A DNA stretch of 64,000 nucleotides. Origin: Qipengyuania sp. YIM B01966. GTDB taxonomy: Bacteria > Pseudomonadota > Alphaproteobacteria > Sphingomonadales > Sphingomonadaceae. Positions 7,825 through 17,259 of this stretch are shown piece after piece. How positions within the stretch are numbered: position 1 is the stretch's first letter; every line of letters begins with the position of its first letter. Both the position numbers and the translations under genes were made by a program. The notes under the pieces are model-generated. The model had not been told where the DNA came from. It worked only from the letters and a program-made list of their open reading frames with translations, and made no database searches. The stretch lies in contig NZ_JADMNM010000002.1 of assembly GCF_016461955.1 (NCBI RefSeq), forward strand, positions 186,001 to 250,000. Direction: 5' to 3'.

Positions 7825-9719
7825 CCGGTCACTCCCAGATGCCGCAGCGACCGCTCGAGCATCAGCAATTGCCACAAGACGCGGCCATGATCGCGGCGCC
7901 CGGCAATATGTTCGTCAGCCAGCAGCGAGAGGTGCGCCGGCGCGAACCAGCCGGTGCGGGCAATCCCGCCGGCTGAGGCAATCGCCCGCGCCTCACCCGC
8001 CAACGGACCGCGCAGCCAGTGGCTGATCGGGGTGACGAAACCCTGCTTCGGCCGGCAAAGGATGTCGCGCGGCAGATAGCGCTCCATCGTGTGTTTGAGC
8101 AGCCACTTGCCCTGAGTACCGCGGATGCGCTGGCGCAGCGGGAGGGTGGCGGCAAATTCGATCAGCCGATGATCGAGCAGCGGTTCGCGCACCTCCAGCC
8201 CCACTGCCATGCTCGCCCGATCGGTCTTGGTCAGGATATCGCCCGGCAGCCAGAATTTTAGATCCGCATATTGCGCCCGGTCGAGCCCATCGCGTGCGGG
8301 GGCCTGGCGCATGGTGTCGATCAGCGCCTGTTCGCCGCGATAGCCGGCAAGACTTGCCGCAAACGCCGGATTGTAAAGCGCGCGGCGCTGCGTGCCGGTG
8401 GTGATCGCCAGCGCGGCAGCGTAGCCTTCATCCCCCTCCCCCGCGAGCGAAAGCAGCGTGGCGCGCGCGCGCAAGGGACGCGGCGCCCAGTCGGCCTGCG
8501 GCCAGAGGGCGCCCAGCCGGCCCAGGACGTTGCGCCGCAAGCCCGCCGGCAGCAGCGCGCGGGCCTGCTCCTCGCGGGCGTGGAATATCTGCCGCCGATA
8601 CCCGGCCAGCGCCTCGTCAGCGCCATCGCCCGATAGCGCCACCGTCACGTGTTGCCGGGCCAGTTCGCATACGCGCAAGGTCGGCAAGGCAGAGGCGTCG
8701 GCAAACGGCTCGTCATAGATGCCGGCGAGCCGGTCAAGCTGGCTGAAATCGTCACTCCCGACCTGCTGCTGCGCGTGGGTCGTGTCGAACAGCCCCGCGA
8801 CCTGCCGGGCATAGGAGGTCTCGTCCAGCGCCACCTCGTCGAACCCGATCGAGCAGGTGCGAACGGGGTCGGCGCTGCGTTCAGCCATCAGCGCGACCAC
8901 GCTGGATGAATCGACCCCGCCCGACAGGAACGCGCCCAGCGGCACATCGGCCACCATGCGCGAGCTGACGGCATTGCGCAGATGGTGGAGCAGAGTTGCC
9001 GACAGATCGGCCGTGCTGCCCCGCGCGCGCTCGGCAAACGAGACGTCCCACCACTGGACCGGCGGCGGCGGCGGGGCATCGTGGCGCAGCAGCTGATAAT
9101 GCCCGGCCGGCAGTTTGCCGACCCCGCGCAGAAAGCCGCGCTGGTCAGGCACGTAGCCCCAGGTCAGGAAATCCTCGACCGCCAGCGGATCGACCTCGCG
9201 CCGCAGCAGCGGATGGGCGAGCAAGCCTTTCAGCTCGGAGGCGAAGGCGATGCTGCCATCGCTGAGCTGCGCGGTGAAGAGCGGTTTCACCCCCAGCCGG
9301 TCACGGGCGAGGAACAGCTCGCGCCGGTCCAGATCATAGAGCGCGAAGGCGAACATGCCGTGCAGCCGGTCGAGGCACGCCGGCCCCCACTTCTGCCATG
9401 CCGCGAGGATCGTTTCGGTATCGCCATGGGTCAAAAACCGCGCCCCGGCACGCGCCAATTCACTGCGCAGTTCGCGGTAATTATAGATTTCGCCATTGAA
9501 CACGATCACCGCGCGGCCATCGGCCGAATGCATCGGCTGCGGCGAGCCGGCCAGATCGATAATCGACAGTCGGCGATGTCCCAGCCCGACGCCTCGCGCG
9601 GTCCACACGCCGGCCCCGTCCGGTCCGCGATGGGCAAGCGTTGCGATCATGCGCTCGACCCGAGCGGGATCGACCGGTTTAGCGGTCTGCGTGTGAAAAA
9701 TGCCGGCGATGCCGCACAT
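7821..9719 (-). CDS. XrtA/PEP-CTERM system amidotransferase (asparagine synthase-like)
   Basis: Class II glutamine amidotransferase of 632 aa fused to an asparagine-synthase-type ATP-binding domain. The N-terminal nucleophile C2 (MCGIAGIF), HRRLSIIDL (48-56) and FNGEIYNY form the glutaminase half. SGGVDSS (266-272) is the PP-loop of the synthetase half, and the C-terminal DHRLIEFA and LPRDILCRPKQGF segments are typical. Members of the exosortase-A-linked subfamily sit in EPS loci, where they probably amidate a sugar or peptide acceptor; the substrate is unproven. It is the last gene of the minus-strand EPS locus. Its ATG overlaps the exosortase stop (ATGA), and its stop overlaps zapE. Confidence 0.93.
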   Translation of the reverse strand: MCGIAGIFHTQTAKPVDPARVERMIATLAHRGPDGAGVWTARGVGLGHRRLSIIDLAGSPQPMHSADGRAVIVFNGEIYNYRELRSELARAGARFLTHGDTETILAAWQKWGPACLDRLHGMFAFALYDLDRRELFLARDRLGVKPLFTAQLSDGSIAFASELKGLLAHPLLRREVDPLAVEDFLTWGYVPDQRGFLRGVGKLPAGHYQLLRHDAPPPPPVQWWDVSFAERARGSTADLSATLLHHLRNAVSSRMVADVPLGAFLSGGVDSSSVVALMAERSADPVRTCSIGFDEVALDETSYARQVAGLFDTTHAQQQVGSDDFSQLDRLAGIYDEPFADASALPTLRVCELARQHVTVALSGDGADEALAGYRRQIFHAREEQARALLPAGLRRNVLGRLGALWPQADWAPRPLRARATLLSLAGEGDEGYAAALAITTGTQRRALYNPAFAASLAGYRGEQALIDTMRQAPARDGLDRAQYADLKFWLPGDILTKTDRASMAVGLEVREPLLDHRLIEFAATLPLRQRIRGTQGKWLLKHTMERYLPRDILCRPKQGFVTPISHWLRGPLAGEARAIASAGGIARTGWFAPAHLSLLADEHIAGRRDHGRVLWQLLMLERSLRHLGVTG

Positions 9720-11272
9720 CAGCGAGCCAGCCTTTCGCCAAGCAGGCGCTCGGCCGACAAGGCCTCGGCCCCCGCATCGCGGCGGAAGGCGGCCAGCGCG
9801 GCTTCAGGCTCCTGCGTCAGCCCCGGCCCCTGTTCGGCGCTGAGGATCACCATCAGTGTCGGCTCGGCGCGAAGGGTCACGCGGTCGGTCAGCGTGGCGA
9901 GCCGGAGCCTCGCGGCGCTGCCGGTGACCAAATCGCCGTGCACATAACTCGTTTGTGCCAGCCGCCTGATCGAACCGAGCGCGAACAGCCAGTCCGCCGA
10001 ATATGCGGGCGTCTGGGCGCCCCGCTCAAGCCAGCGCCATTCGGTATCCGGCACCAGCGCGCCCTCGCCCATTGCGCCGGCCTCGCGCCCTTCGCCTTGC
10101 GCCGCATAAGCAGCGACAAACAGATCGACGATGGCGCCGTCCTCATGGCGGTAGCGCACGGCCAGCCGCCGATCGGCCCCCGCAGCGCGCGGGTGCCAGT
10201 CGAGGAGCTGCGGTTGGTCAATCAGCATCCACCCCGCCACCACCGGCGCGCGCAATTGCTGCGGGAGCGGCGCCGCGAGGTTACTACCCGCCGCCAGCCA
10301 CCCGCCGGCGGCCAGAGCCAAGGCTGCGGCTGACAGCCCGGCAGGCACAATGCCCATTCGCGCGGTCGCCAGGCGGTCCAGCATACGATTATCCGTCAGC
10401 CGCTCTGCACTGATCGGCACCTCGTCCGGATCGCGGTCGAACCAGCGCCACGCCACTGCCAGCAACAGCGCGACGACCAGGGCGAAGAAAATCCAGCCGT
10501 AGAAAATGTGGTCGAAGCCGGCGGCGAATTCGACCCCGGCGAACTGGGCGATGTAGATCGTGCCCCAGGCGCGCACCGCATTGGCGATGATTGGCAGCAG
10601 GATCGCCGCCGCCATGAACAGCGCGCGGCGCCGCCAGCTGACGAAACACACATGGGCCACCAGCACGCCGAGCGCGATCATCGCGACGAGGAACTTTACG
10701 CCCGAGCACGCTTCGGCCACTTCGAACAGACCAGCAGGTGTATCGATGAACACGCCTTCGATCACCGCATCGACCCCGCTGAGATGCGTCAAGGCGATGA
10801 CGATCTTTGCGGTGATGGTCTGCAACGCAGGCACCAATTCGTCGCCAAACGGGACAAGGAACAAGGCATAGGCCAGCGGAAACGCCAGCCCGGCGGTGAC
10901 GCGCGGGCCGAGCATCAGCGGCACCACGGCGACGAGCATCGCCACGGCGGCAAACTGGCTCACCAGATTGACCCCGGCGAACCGGCCGAGCACCCACAGG
11001 AGCAGCGCCCCGGCGAGGAACAGCAGTCCCGGCCACCAGCTGCGCGGTTCAAGCCGCGATAGCTCCTCCCGGCGGAGTTGTACCAGCCAGGCGATGATCA
11101 GCGGAATGAACAGGATATGGTTATAGGTCGAGGAGTTCCACCACTGATCGGCCATCGCCGCCCAGTCGCCAGCGGCAAGCAGCAACAACGCGGCGGCCAC
11201 CGCCCCCAGCGAAATCAGCGCCCCACGCCACGGGGCCACCCGATGATGAGCCAGTGCGACCTCAACGCGCAT
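9719..11272 (-). CDS. xrtA: Exosortase A fused to EpsI-type domain
   Basis: Multispanning inner-membrane transpeptidase-like protein, 517 aa. The proposed catalytic triad is present: C189 in EACSGVKF, R234 in NAVRAWGT and H255 in FDHIFYGW. About eight hydrophobic segments cover residues 18-275. The C-terminal part (about 310-517) is a single membrane anchor plus a periplasmic EpsI-like (DUF3485) domain, a fusion common in exosortase A. The enzyme cleaves C-terminal PEP-CTERM sorting signals and probably links the protein to another molecule. ATG at 11272 gives an 11-base overlap with the upstream glycosyltransferase. No protein in this window ends in a recognisable PEP-CTERM signal, so its substrates are encoded elsewhere. 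Confidence 0.96.
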   Translation of the reverse strand: MRVEVALAHHRVAPWRGALISLGAVAAALLLLAAGDWAAMADQWWNSSTYNHILFIPLIIAWLVQLRREELSRLEPRSWWPGLLFLAGALLLWVLGRFAGVNLVSQFAAVAMLVAVVPLMLGPRVTAGLAFPLAYALFLVPFGDELVPALQTITAKIVIALTHLSGVDAVIEGVFIDTPAGLFEVAEACSGVKFLVAMIALGVLVAHVCFVSWRRRALFMAAAILLPIIANAVRAWGTIYIAQFAGVEFAAGFDHIFYGWIFFALVVALLLAVAWRWFDRDPDEVPISAERLTDNRMLDRLATARMGIVPAGLSAAALALAAGGWLAAGSNLAAPLPQQLRAPVVAGWMLIDQPQLLDWHPRAAGADRRLAVRYRHEDGAIVDLFVAAYAAQGEGREAGAMGEGALVPDTEWRWLERGAQTPAYSADWLFALGSIRRLAQTSYVHGDLVTGSAARLRLATLTDRVTLRAEPTLMVILSAEQGPGLTQEPEAALAAFRRDAGAEALSAERLLGERLAR

Positions 11273-12485
11273 CGTCTGCGCTTTCCATGCCGAGCAGCCC
11301 GGCCATGGGCGCCAGCATCGCATCCCAGCCATGCCTGGTTATGACAAAGGCGCGCGCACTGCGGCCCATCGCGCCGGCCTTGGCCGCGTCCGACAACAAA
11401 GCGTTTGCCGCCTCGGCCAACGCCGCATCGCTATCGGCAACGGCGAAATCCGTGCCCTCTTGTGCGGAAATGCCGGTCGCCGCTCCGCTAGTCAGCACGA
11501 CCGGGCGGGCCATGGCCATCGCTTCGAGCACCTTGTTCTGCACTCCGCGCGCCAGCATCAGCGGGGCGAGCACGAGGTCGGCCCCGGCGAGGAACGGGCG
11601 CACATCGAGTACCTCGCCCCACACAACCACCCCGTCGCCTGCGAGCTGGCGCACCGCGGCGCTGGGCGCGCGTCCAACGATATGAAACGTCGCGCCCGAA
11701 TGGCGCTGGCGGATAAGGGGCAGGATCGCGGCGACGGTGCGCTGGACCGCGGCGATGTTGGGCGGGTAATCCATCTGCCCGGTAAAGACGAGTTGGGGCG
11801 CGGCGGCACCAGCCAGGTCGCGATGCGGCACGACGCGAGCGGGATCGAACGCCTGCGTGTCGATCCCATTGCCGATCACGGCAATGCGCGCTTCACCGGG
11901 GTCTGCCAGCCGGCCTCGCAGCAAGGCGGCCTCCGGCTCGCTGATCAGCGAGGTGGCATCTGCGCGCCGCGCCAGCCGCGCTTCCTCCTGCGCCAGCAAC
12001 CGCCCTTCGCGCCCCTCAATCCAGCGCCGCCAGCGGGGGGCATCTGCCGCATAGGCCTCGAACTTCGCCGAATCGACGTCGCACAAATCGACGACCAGTC
12101 GGCCCCGGTAATCGGCGGGCACGAACTGCCCCATTTGCCCGGAAAACACGACAACCGCCCCGATCGGCCGTTCTGCCAATGTGCGCGCGACCCATTGGGC
12201 CAGCCGGTTACTGCGAAAGGCGGTCAGGCTGACCGGCAGCCCGCGTGCGAGCGCCTCGAGGCCGGCGACCGGCAGCGCCTTATCGCGCAGCACGACCATG
12301 CGGCTGGCCGCCACTGCGTCGAGCCCATCCAGCTGGCCCAAATCGCGCGCGTCATCGGCAAAGCACCCGACATGAACCGGCGCCAGCGTCGCAAGATGGC
12401 GAAGCAGGTAATGCGAACGGATCTTGTCCCCCCGATCCGGCGGGAATGGCACCCGGTGGGCGAGGAACAGGATTTCGCCACTCAT
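11262..12485 (-). CDS. XrtA-system glycosyltransferase (TIGR03087-type, GT4 fold)
   Basis: GT-B glycosyltransferase of 407 aa. The N-terminus MSGEILFLAHRVPFPPDRGD is the hallmark of the PEP-CTERM/XrtA glycosyltransferase family. The C-terminal donor site has VVVWGEVLDVRPFLAGADLVLAPL and then NKVLEAMAMARPVV with the GT4 Glu. It should add a sugar to the lipid-linked EPS repeat on the cytoplasmic side. ATG at 12485 overlaps the FemAB gene stop (ATGA). It is the only clear sugar transferase of the locus in this window, so the remaining transferases must lie elsewhere. Confidence 0.92.
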   Translation of the reverse strand: MSGEILFLAHRVPFPPDRGDKIRSHYLLRHLATLAPVHVGCFADDARDLGQLDGLDAVAASRMVVLRDKALPVAGLEALARGLPVSLTAFRSNRLAQWVARTLAERPIGAVVVFSGQMGQFVPADYRGRLVVDLCDVDSAKFEAYAADAPRWRRWIEGREGRLLAQEEARLARRADATSLISEPEAALLRGRLADPGEARIAVIGNGIDTQAFDPARVVPHRDLAGAAAPQLVFTGQMDYPPNIAAVQRTVAAILPLIRQRHSGATFHIVGRAPSAAVRQLAGDGVVVWGEVLDVRPFLAGADLVLAPLMLARGVQNKVLEAMAMARPVVLTSGAATGISAQEGTDFAVADSDAALAEAANALLSDAAKAGAMGRSARAFVITRHGWDAMLAPMAGLLGMESADDAR

Positions 12486-13543
12486 GCCAGCCCCCGCGCG
12501 ATCCAAGGGCCGATCTTGTTGGCGATGGGCAGGGGCAGGCGCTGCCAGATGGCAATCTTGCGGGCGAAGGCGGGACTGGTCGGGTCCGCATCGCGCCGTT
12601 TGGCACCCGGCGCGGTCCAGTGGGCATATTCGAGCGGCTGCGGTTCAAAACCCCAATTGCGCTTATAATGGTACGGCCCGCTGCCGGTTTTCGAACGGCC
12701 GAAATCGAACAAAGTGCAGCCTTTGGTCCGGGCATGACCCATCAGCGCGAAATACATCAATTCGTTGGCACGCAACTGGCGCGCCGCGCGCACGCCGCCG
12801 CCCCAATAGGGCAGCACCGCACCCTGGTGATAGAGCGAGAGGACGCTGGCCACGGGAACCCCGCCGGCGCGCACGGTGAGGATGTCGGCATCGGGGCCGA
12901 ACAGGTCGAGCACGGCGTCAAACAGGCTGCGCGGAAAGACCGGCGTGCCGAGATTGCGGACACTTTCGGCATAGACAGCATAGTGCGCACTGCGCTCGGC
13001 CTCGTCGCGCCCGGTCGTCACCTCGAGGCCCCCTGCCAGCCCCTTGCGGACCTCGGCCCGGTGCTTGCGCGGGATCGCGAGCAATTGGGCTTCGTCATCG
13101 GCGGCGATGGGTCCCACAAAGCCGCAATGGCTGTCGCGGCGCTCCTCCCAACCGGGCCCTGTCGCAGGCCCGCGCAGTTCGATGCCCGGACAGGACAGGC
13201 TGAGCGCGAGGCTCTTCGCCGCCTCGCACAATTGTTCGGCCACGGTCGATTCAGCCGTCAGGACACCTCCGCCCACCGCAAAGCCGCTCGAAACCAGCGC
13301 GCGCCCGAATAACGGGGAATGTACCTCGGTGAGCGGCAGCCAGCCGACGATTACGCCATCCCGCTCCGCGATTAGACCGCAGGCGCTTTGCTGGGTGCCC
13401 TGTTCGACGGCGCGCAGCCACAAGGGCCGATGGAACACGCTGCCGCTCAGCGCCGCGACGAACGTTTCAATTCGCGCGGCCTCGGCCGGATAATCCAGCT
13501 CCGCCCGGCGCACCATAGCTGCCAGCGCGTTGGTAGCGTTCAT
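12482..13543 (-). CDS. FemAB family XrtA-associated protein
   Basis: A 353-aa protein of the FemAB/GNAT-like (BioF2, Acetyltransf_6) class that is diagnostic of exosortase A loci. It contains the region IAVDDEAQLLAIPRKHRAEVRKGL-like middle segment with KHRAEVRKG and the C-terminal fold HARTKGCTLFDFGRSKTGSG, characteristic of this group. FemAB relatives transfer aminoacyl groups from aminoacyl-tRNA; whether this protein does so or transfers another acyl group is unknown. ATG at 13543 overlaps the deacetylase stop (ATGA), placing it firmly in the EPS operon. Confidence 0.9.
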   Translation of the reverse strand: MNATNALAAMVRRAELDYPAEAARIETFVAALSGSVFHRPLWLRAVEQGTQQSACGLIAERDGVIVGWLPLTEVHSPLFGRALVSSGFAVGGGVLTAESTVAEQLCEAAKSLALSLSCPGIELRGPATGPGWEERRDSHCGFVGPIAADDEAQLLAIPRKHRAEVRKGLAGGLEVTTGRDEAERSAHYAVYAESVRNLGTPVFPRSLFDAVLDLFGPDADILTVRAGGVPVASVLSLYHQGAVLPYWGGGVRAARQLRANELMYFALMGHARTKGCTLFDFGRSKTGSGPYHYKRNWGFEPQPLEYAHWTAPGAKRRDADPTSPAFARKIAIWQRLPLPIANKIGPWIARGLA

Positions 13544-14436
13544 GCAGCAAGCCTGGTCGCCAGCGGTGCCTCGGCGCGGGCGATCACGTCCATCCGATCC
13601 CACGAAAATTCCCGCAGCAGGTCAGCGAGCTTGTCCGCCATGCGCGTCAGGTTGGTGTAGTGGCGCAGGCGCGAGCGCAGCGGCGCATTGGGCACGCGCG
13701 GCTGGTCGGGGTCGATTTCCCACGGGTGAAAGTAGAACATGGCCGGACGCCGTTCTTCGCCGTTGACCTGACGGATCGCCCAGCGCGTAAAGGCATAGGG
13801 CAGCACGCGGAAAAATCCGCCTCCGCCCGCTGCCAACCGCCTGCCTCCCAGCATCGCAGTGGTCACCGGCAACTCGACCAGCGGGCTCGCGGCCAGGGGA
13901 CAGAAGGCGAAGCGCGGCGCATTGCGCCAGCCATAATGATCATGGACCACCGGCGCGACGCTGGAGGAATAGGTATAGCCATGTTCCGCCAGCACATCAT
14001 ACGCCCACGGCGTGCGCGTATCGATCGAGAAGCTGGGCGCGCGGTAGCCGATAATTGCGGTGCCGCCTGCATCCTCGAGCACGCCGCGCGCGCGGGCGAT
14101 ATCGTCGGCAAAGCGTGCCCGGTCGAGCGTGAAGACCCGCGCATGGTCCCAGCCGTGGCTTGCCAGTTCGTGCCCCGCATCGACAATCCGGCGGATTGTT
14201 GCCGGTTGCCGCTGAGCAACCCAGCCAAGCGTGAAGAACGTCGCCTTGACCTCGGCAGCGGCGAACAGATCCAGGATCCGCGCGACATTGTCCTCGACGC
14301 GCAAGGCCAGCCCGTCCCAATCGCTGCGGGGGATCACCGTTTCGAAGGCACCGACCTGAAACCAATCCTCCACATCGACCGACAAGCCGTTGACGATGCT
14401 GCCCGGCGCGGGGCCGTTCAGGATGGGCACTGGCAT
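13540..14436 (-). CDS. XrtA system polysaccharide deacetylase
   Basis: NodB-fold carbohydrate esterase (CE4), 298 aa. Metal and catalytic residues are visible: D21 and D24 in LSVDVEDWF, the H94-xxx-H98 pair in SHGWDHAR, and the GYRAPSFSID motif (130-139). The C-terminal extension after about residue 225 (YFHPWEIDPDQPR) is the DUF3473-type tail that marks the exosortase-linked subfamily. It probably removes N-acetyl groups from the EPS. There is no signal peptide, as is usual in this subfamily. It follows the ATPase gene by 10 bases. Confidence 0.94.
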   Translation of the reverse strand: MPVPILNGPAPGSIVNGLSVDVEDWFQVGAFETVIPRSDWDGLALRVEDNVARILDLFAAAEVKATFFTLGWVAQRQPATIRRIVDAGHELASHGWDHARVFTLDRARFADDIARARGVLEDAGGTAIIGYRAPSFSIDTRTPWAYDVLAEHGYTYSSSVAPVVHDHYGWRNAPRFAFCPLAASPLVELPVTTAMLGGRRLAAGGGGFFRVLPYAFTRWAIRQVNGEERRPAMFYFHPWEIDPDQPRVPNAPLRSRLRHYTNLTRMADKLADLLREFSWDRMDVIARAEAPLATRLAA

Positions 14437-14446
14437 CGCACCTGCC

Positions 14447-15610
14447 TCAGGCGGCAGCGCGCGGATTGTCGTTCCGCTCGATCCATTCGATCAGCATGGT
14501 CAGCGTGCGGCGCAGCAAGGTTTCCTGCTCGGCCAGTCGCGCCTCGATCTCGGCCAGCCGCTCCAGATGATCGGCCGGCAACCGAACACCTGCGCTGTGC
14601 TTGTCCGCCAGTTCAATCACCGCCTGCTGCAGTTCACCGATCTGCGCGTCGCGCTCGGCGAGCAGGCGCAGCATGTCGCTGGCATTGGCGCCGCCGCCCT
14701 GCCCCTGACCCGCCTGCCCGTGCGCGATCTGTTTGACCGAATCGCCCAGCGTCGGCTCGACCCGCGGCATCGGGCGCGGCGCAGCCGAGGGAAAGGCGCT
14801 GTCGCTCCGCATTTCCTTGAGCACCGCGCTCAGCATCGCACTGTCGATCCGGCTGCGTTGTTCGACCGCGCCCAGCAGCAGCAGACGCGTCATGACCTGG
14901 TTGATCTGGCGCGGGATGCCCTTGGTCGCTTCGAACAGTTCGGTGAACACCCGCTGGTCGAAGGCCGGATTGCCGTCCCAGCCCACCTTCTCGAGCCGGT
15001 GGCGGATATAGGGCTCAAGCTCGGCCTGTTCCATCGGTTCGAGATGATGGGCCGCGATGACGCGCTGGCGGAGCTGTTCGAGCGATTCGTGTTCGGCCAG
15101 CACCTGGCGGAACTCCGGCTGGCCCAGCAGCAGCAATTGCAGCAGCGGATGCGCGCCGAGCTGGAAGTTCGACAGCATCCGCAATTCTTCGAGCGCGGCG
15201 ACGGTCAGGTTCTGCGATTCGTCCACCACCAGCAGGCAGCGGCGGCCGGCGCGCGCCTCTTCGTGCAGGAATTGCTCGATCGCGCCGAGCGCGGCAGCCT
15301 TGTCGTGCCCTTCAACCAAAAGACCGAAGCTCTGGGCGACGAGGTGGATCAGCTCCTCCCCGTCGAGCGCGCTCGTGACGATCTGGCCCACCGTCAGCCG
15401 CTCGCGGTCGATGCGCTGCATCAGGTGTGCGGCGAGCGTCGATTTGCCCGATCCGATTTCCCCGGTGATGACGATGAACCCTTCGCCCTGGGCAAGGCCA
15501 TAGCCGAGATAGGACAACGCCTTGCGGTGCGTTGCGCTCTCGAAATAGAAATCGGGGTCGGGCGTCAGCTGGAACGGGCGTCCCGTCAGGCCGTAAAAAT
15601 CGTCGAACAT
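14447..15610 (-). CDS. XrtA/PEP-CTERM system-associated ATPase
   Basis: AAA-type ATPase of 387 aa related to general-secretion ExeA. It begins MFDDFYGLTGRPFQLTPDPD, typical of the TIGR03015 family. Walker A is GEIGSGKST (50-58); Walker B/DEXQ is LLVVDESQNL (127-136), as in ExeA-like proteins. A predicted coiled coil fills the last 80 residues, with repeated Leu/Glu heptads around RDAQIGELQQAVIEL. It likely energises or organises EPS assembly. Start ATG 15610 is chosen from the family N-terminus and lies 10 bases after the outer-membrane protein gene. Confidence 0.94.
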   Translation of the reverse strand: MFDDFYGLTGRPFQLTPDPDFYFESATHRKALSYLGYGLAQGEGFIVITGEIGSGKSTLAAHLMQRIDRERLTVGQIVTSALDGEELIHLVAQSFGLLVEGHDKAAALGAIEQFLHEEARAGRRCLLVVDESQNLTVAALEELRMLSNFQLGAHPLLQLLLLGQPEFRQVLAEHESLEQLRQRVIAAHHLEPMEQAELEPYIRHRLEKVGWDGNPAFDQRVFTELFEATKGIPRQINQVMTRLLLLGAVEQRSRIDSAMLSAVLKEMRSDSAFPSAAPRPMPRVEPTLGDSVKQIAHGQAGQGQGGGANASDMLRLLAERDAQIGELQQAVIELADKHSAGVRLPADHLERLAEIEARLAEQETLLRRTLTMLIEWIERNDNPRAAA

Positions 15611-15620
15611 CGCATTACCC

Positions 15621-17255
15621 TCAAAAATCGTAGCGCAAGCCGACCAGCGCCGAAACCGCTGTCGTGTCAGCCAGTTCCAACTCGCTGTCATAATGGTCGA
15701 CCGCCAGCGCCCCGCGCGCCGACAGCCGCTGCATCAAGGTCCGGCGATACGCGGCCGCTGCGCCGATGGCCGTCGCGTCCGCGCCCAGCGTCGTATCGAG
15801 CCAGCGCGAATAGGCATTGAATGACAGGCCCGCGTCACGCCCCATCGGCGTGTCGAGGAACGCGGCAAGATACCAGCTTTCGTCAGTCACGCCGTTGGCC
15901 GGTGCCAAGACGGTGCCAGACGCCGCGATAAAGCTGCGCCGGTCGTATCCCGCGGCCAGCCCTGCGTTCATACGCCCGAACTGGCGCGCATACGACGCCG
16001 TGATTCCACGCCCCCGGAACACCGCCGAGCGGACCGAGCCGACCGCGCCAGTTAGACAATCGGCGCCCTCCTCGCCGCTGACGCAGCCGGTAATGTCGCC
16101 CGTCAGCGGATCGCGCGCCGCGGCGAAGTCAACCGGCAGCGCCGCCAAAGCTCGGGTCATCTGCCCGCCCACGCCCGACACGCCGTCATAAACGGCAAGG
16201 TTGACGCTGCTCCGGCTGGAAGGCGACCAGGCGAAATTTCCGTAATAGGTGGTGGATCCATAACGCCGTCCGATATGGGCTTCGGCGGCGGTGCGACGGC
16301 TCGGCCGCCAAATCACGCCAACATCCCAGATCAGCCCGTCGACTTCATAGGCGATGCGGCGCGGCAATGCCTGATCGGTGAGATAGCGACCGGCAGCATC
16401 GCGCACCGGCAGCCCGGACGCATCACGTACAGCGTCGCGCGCCGAAACCTCGACATGTTCGTAGCCGACGCCGGCGGCCACGGCCAGGCCGCGCCTGACG
16501 GGCAGCGTCACATCGGCGCGCACATGGGCATCGCGGACCCGCTGATCGAGGTTCGAGATATCCTCTTGCATAATCCCAGCGCCAAGGCCGACGCCGACCG
16601 GGAGCGGTTGGTCGGGACGGGTAGCAGCGTGAATGGCGGCGCTTTGCACAGTGCTGTCGTCAAAGACATCGACCGTGCCCGGCGCAGTGCCACTGGCAGC
16701 TATCGCAGGCGTTTCGACCCTCGTGTACCCAAACCGGTAATGGCCGTTCAGCTGCACGTCACCCGCCTCGGCATGGAGGTTCGGGCCGGCATATGCCGCA
16801 TACAGCTGGCTCCCGACCTGATTGTTCAGATACCGGCTAGCTACGCCCGAGCCGATCCCGCCCGCCTCGGTGCGCGAAGCGAGCGCCCCTGCCTCAATCG
16901 TCAGCGCGCGCGGCACCACCGTCGCATACGCGCGGGCAATCCCGCTGAGCGTGTCACTGCCTGACGCATTGCTCCATCCGATCGCGCGTTCGTACCGGAC
17001 GGAAACCGAAGCACCGCTGCGCCGTCCGGTCAGTGTTGCATCGACCCCGGCAGCGAGCTGGGTATACGTCACGACGTCGTCACCCGGTGCAAGCTCAGCG
17101 ACGAAGATCTGCGCTGCCTCGATATACGGCTGAACCTGCAGGTTGCGCTGACGGGCTTGGCGCTCCTGACCAGACGCGCCCTGTTCCTGCGCGGACGCTG
17201 CGCCAGGCAGCGCAAGCGCACAGGCGGCCAGTCCGAGAAAGAACGCTCGGCCCAT
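15621..17255 (-). CDS. TIGR03016-type PEP-CTERM-associated outer-membrane beta-barrel protein
   Basis: A 544-aa secreted protein with a Sec signal peptide (MGRAFFLGLAACALALPGAASA, cut before QEQG) followed by alternating amphipathic strands typical of a large beta-barrel and a terminal strand ending in LVGLRYDF, the aromatic C-terminus recognised by the BAM machinery. The family occurs only in exosortase EPS loci and is presumed to form or support the outer-membrane exit for the polymer. ATG 17255 has a good GAGGG ribosome-binding site 8 bases upstream; an ATG at 17270 is less likely. Confidence 0.9.
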   Translation of the reverse strand: MGRAFFLGLAACALALPGAASAQEQGASGQERQARQRNLQVQPYIEAAQIFVAELAPGDDVVTYTQLAAGVDATLTGRRSGASVSVRYERAIGWSNASGSDTLSGIARAYATVVPRALTIEAGALASRTEAGGIGSGVASRYLNNQVGSQLYAAYAGPNLHAEAGDVQLNGHYRFGYTRVETPAIAASGTAPGTVDVFDDSTVQSAAIHAATRPDQPLPVGVGLGAGIMQEDISNLDQRVRDAHVRADVTLPVRRGLAVAAGVGYEHVEVSARDAVRDASGLPVRDAAGRYLTDQALPRRIAYEVDGLIWDVGVIWRPSRRTAAEAHIGRRYGSTTYYGNFAWSPSSRSSVNLAVYDGVSGVGGQMTRALAALPVDFAAARDPLTGDITGCVSGEEGADCLTGAVGSVRSAVFRGRGITASYARQFGRMNAGLAAGYDRRSFIAASGTVLAPANGVTDESWYLAAFLDTPMGRDAGLSFNAYSRWLDTTLGADATAIGAAAAYRRTLMQRLSARGALAVDHYDSELELADTTAVSALVGLRYDF

Positions 17256-17259
17256 CGCG

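Noticed and set aside
14390-15820. Open frame of 476 codons opposite the XrtA ATPase
   Set aside because: Antisense shadow; the minus-strand gene has clear Walker motifs and fits the operon spacing.
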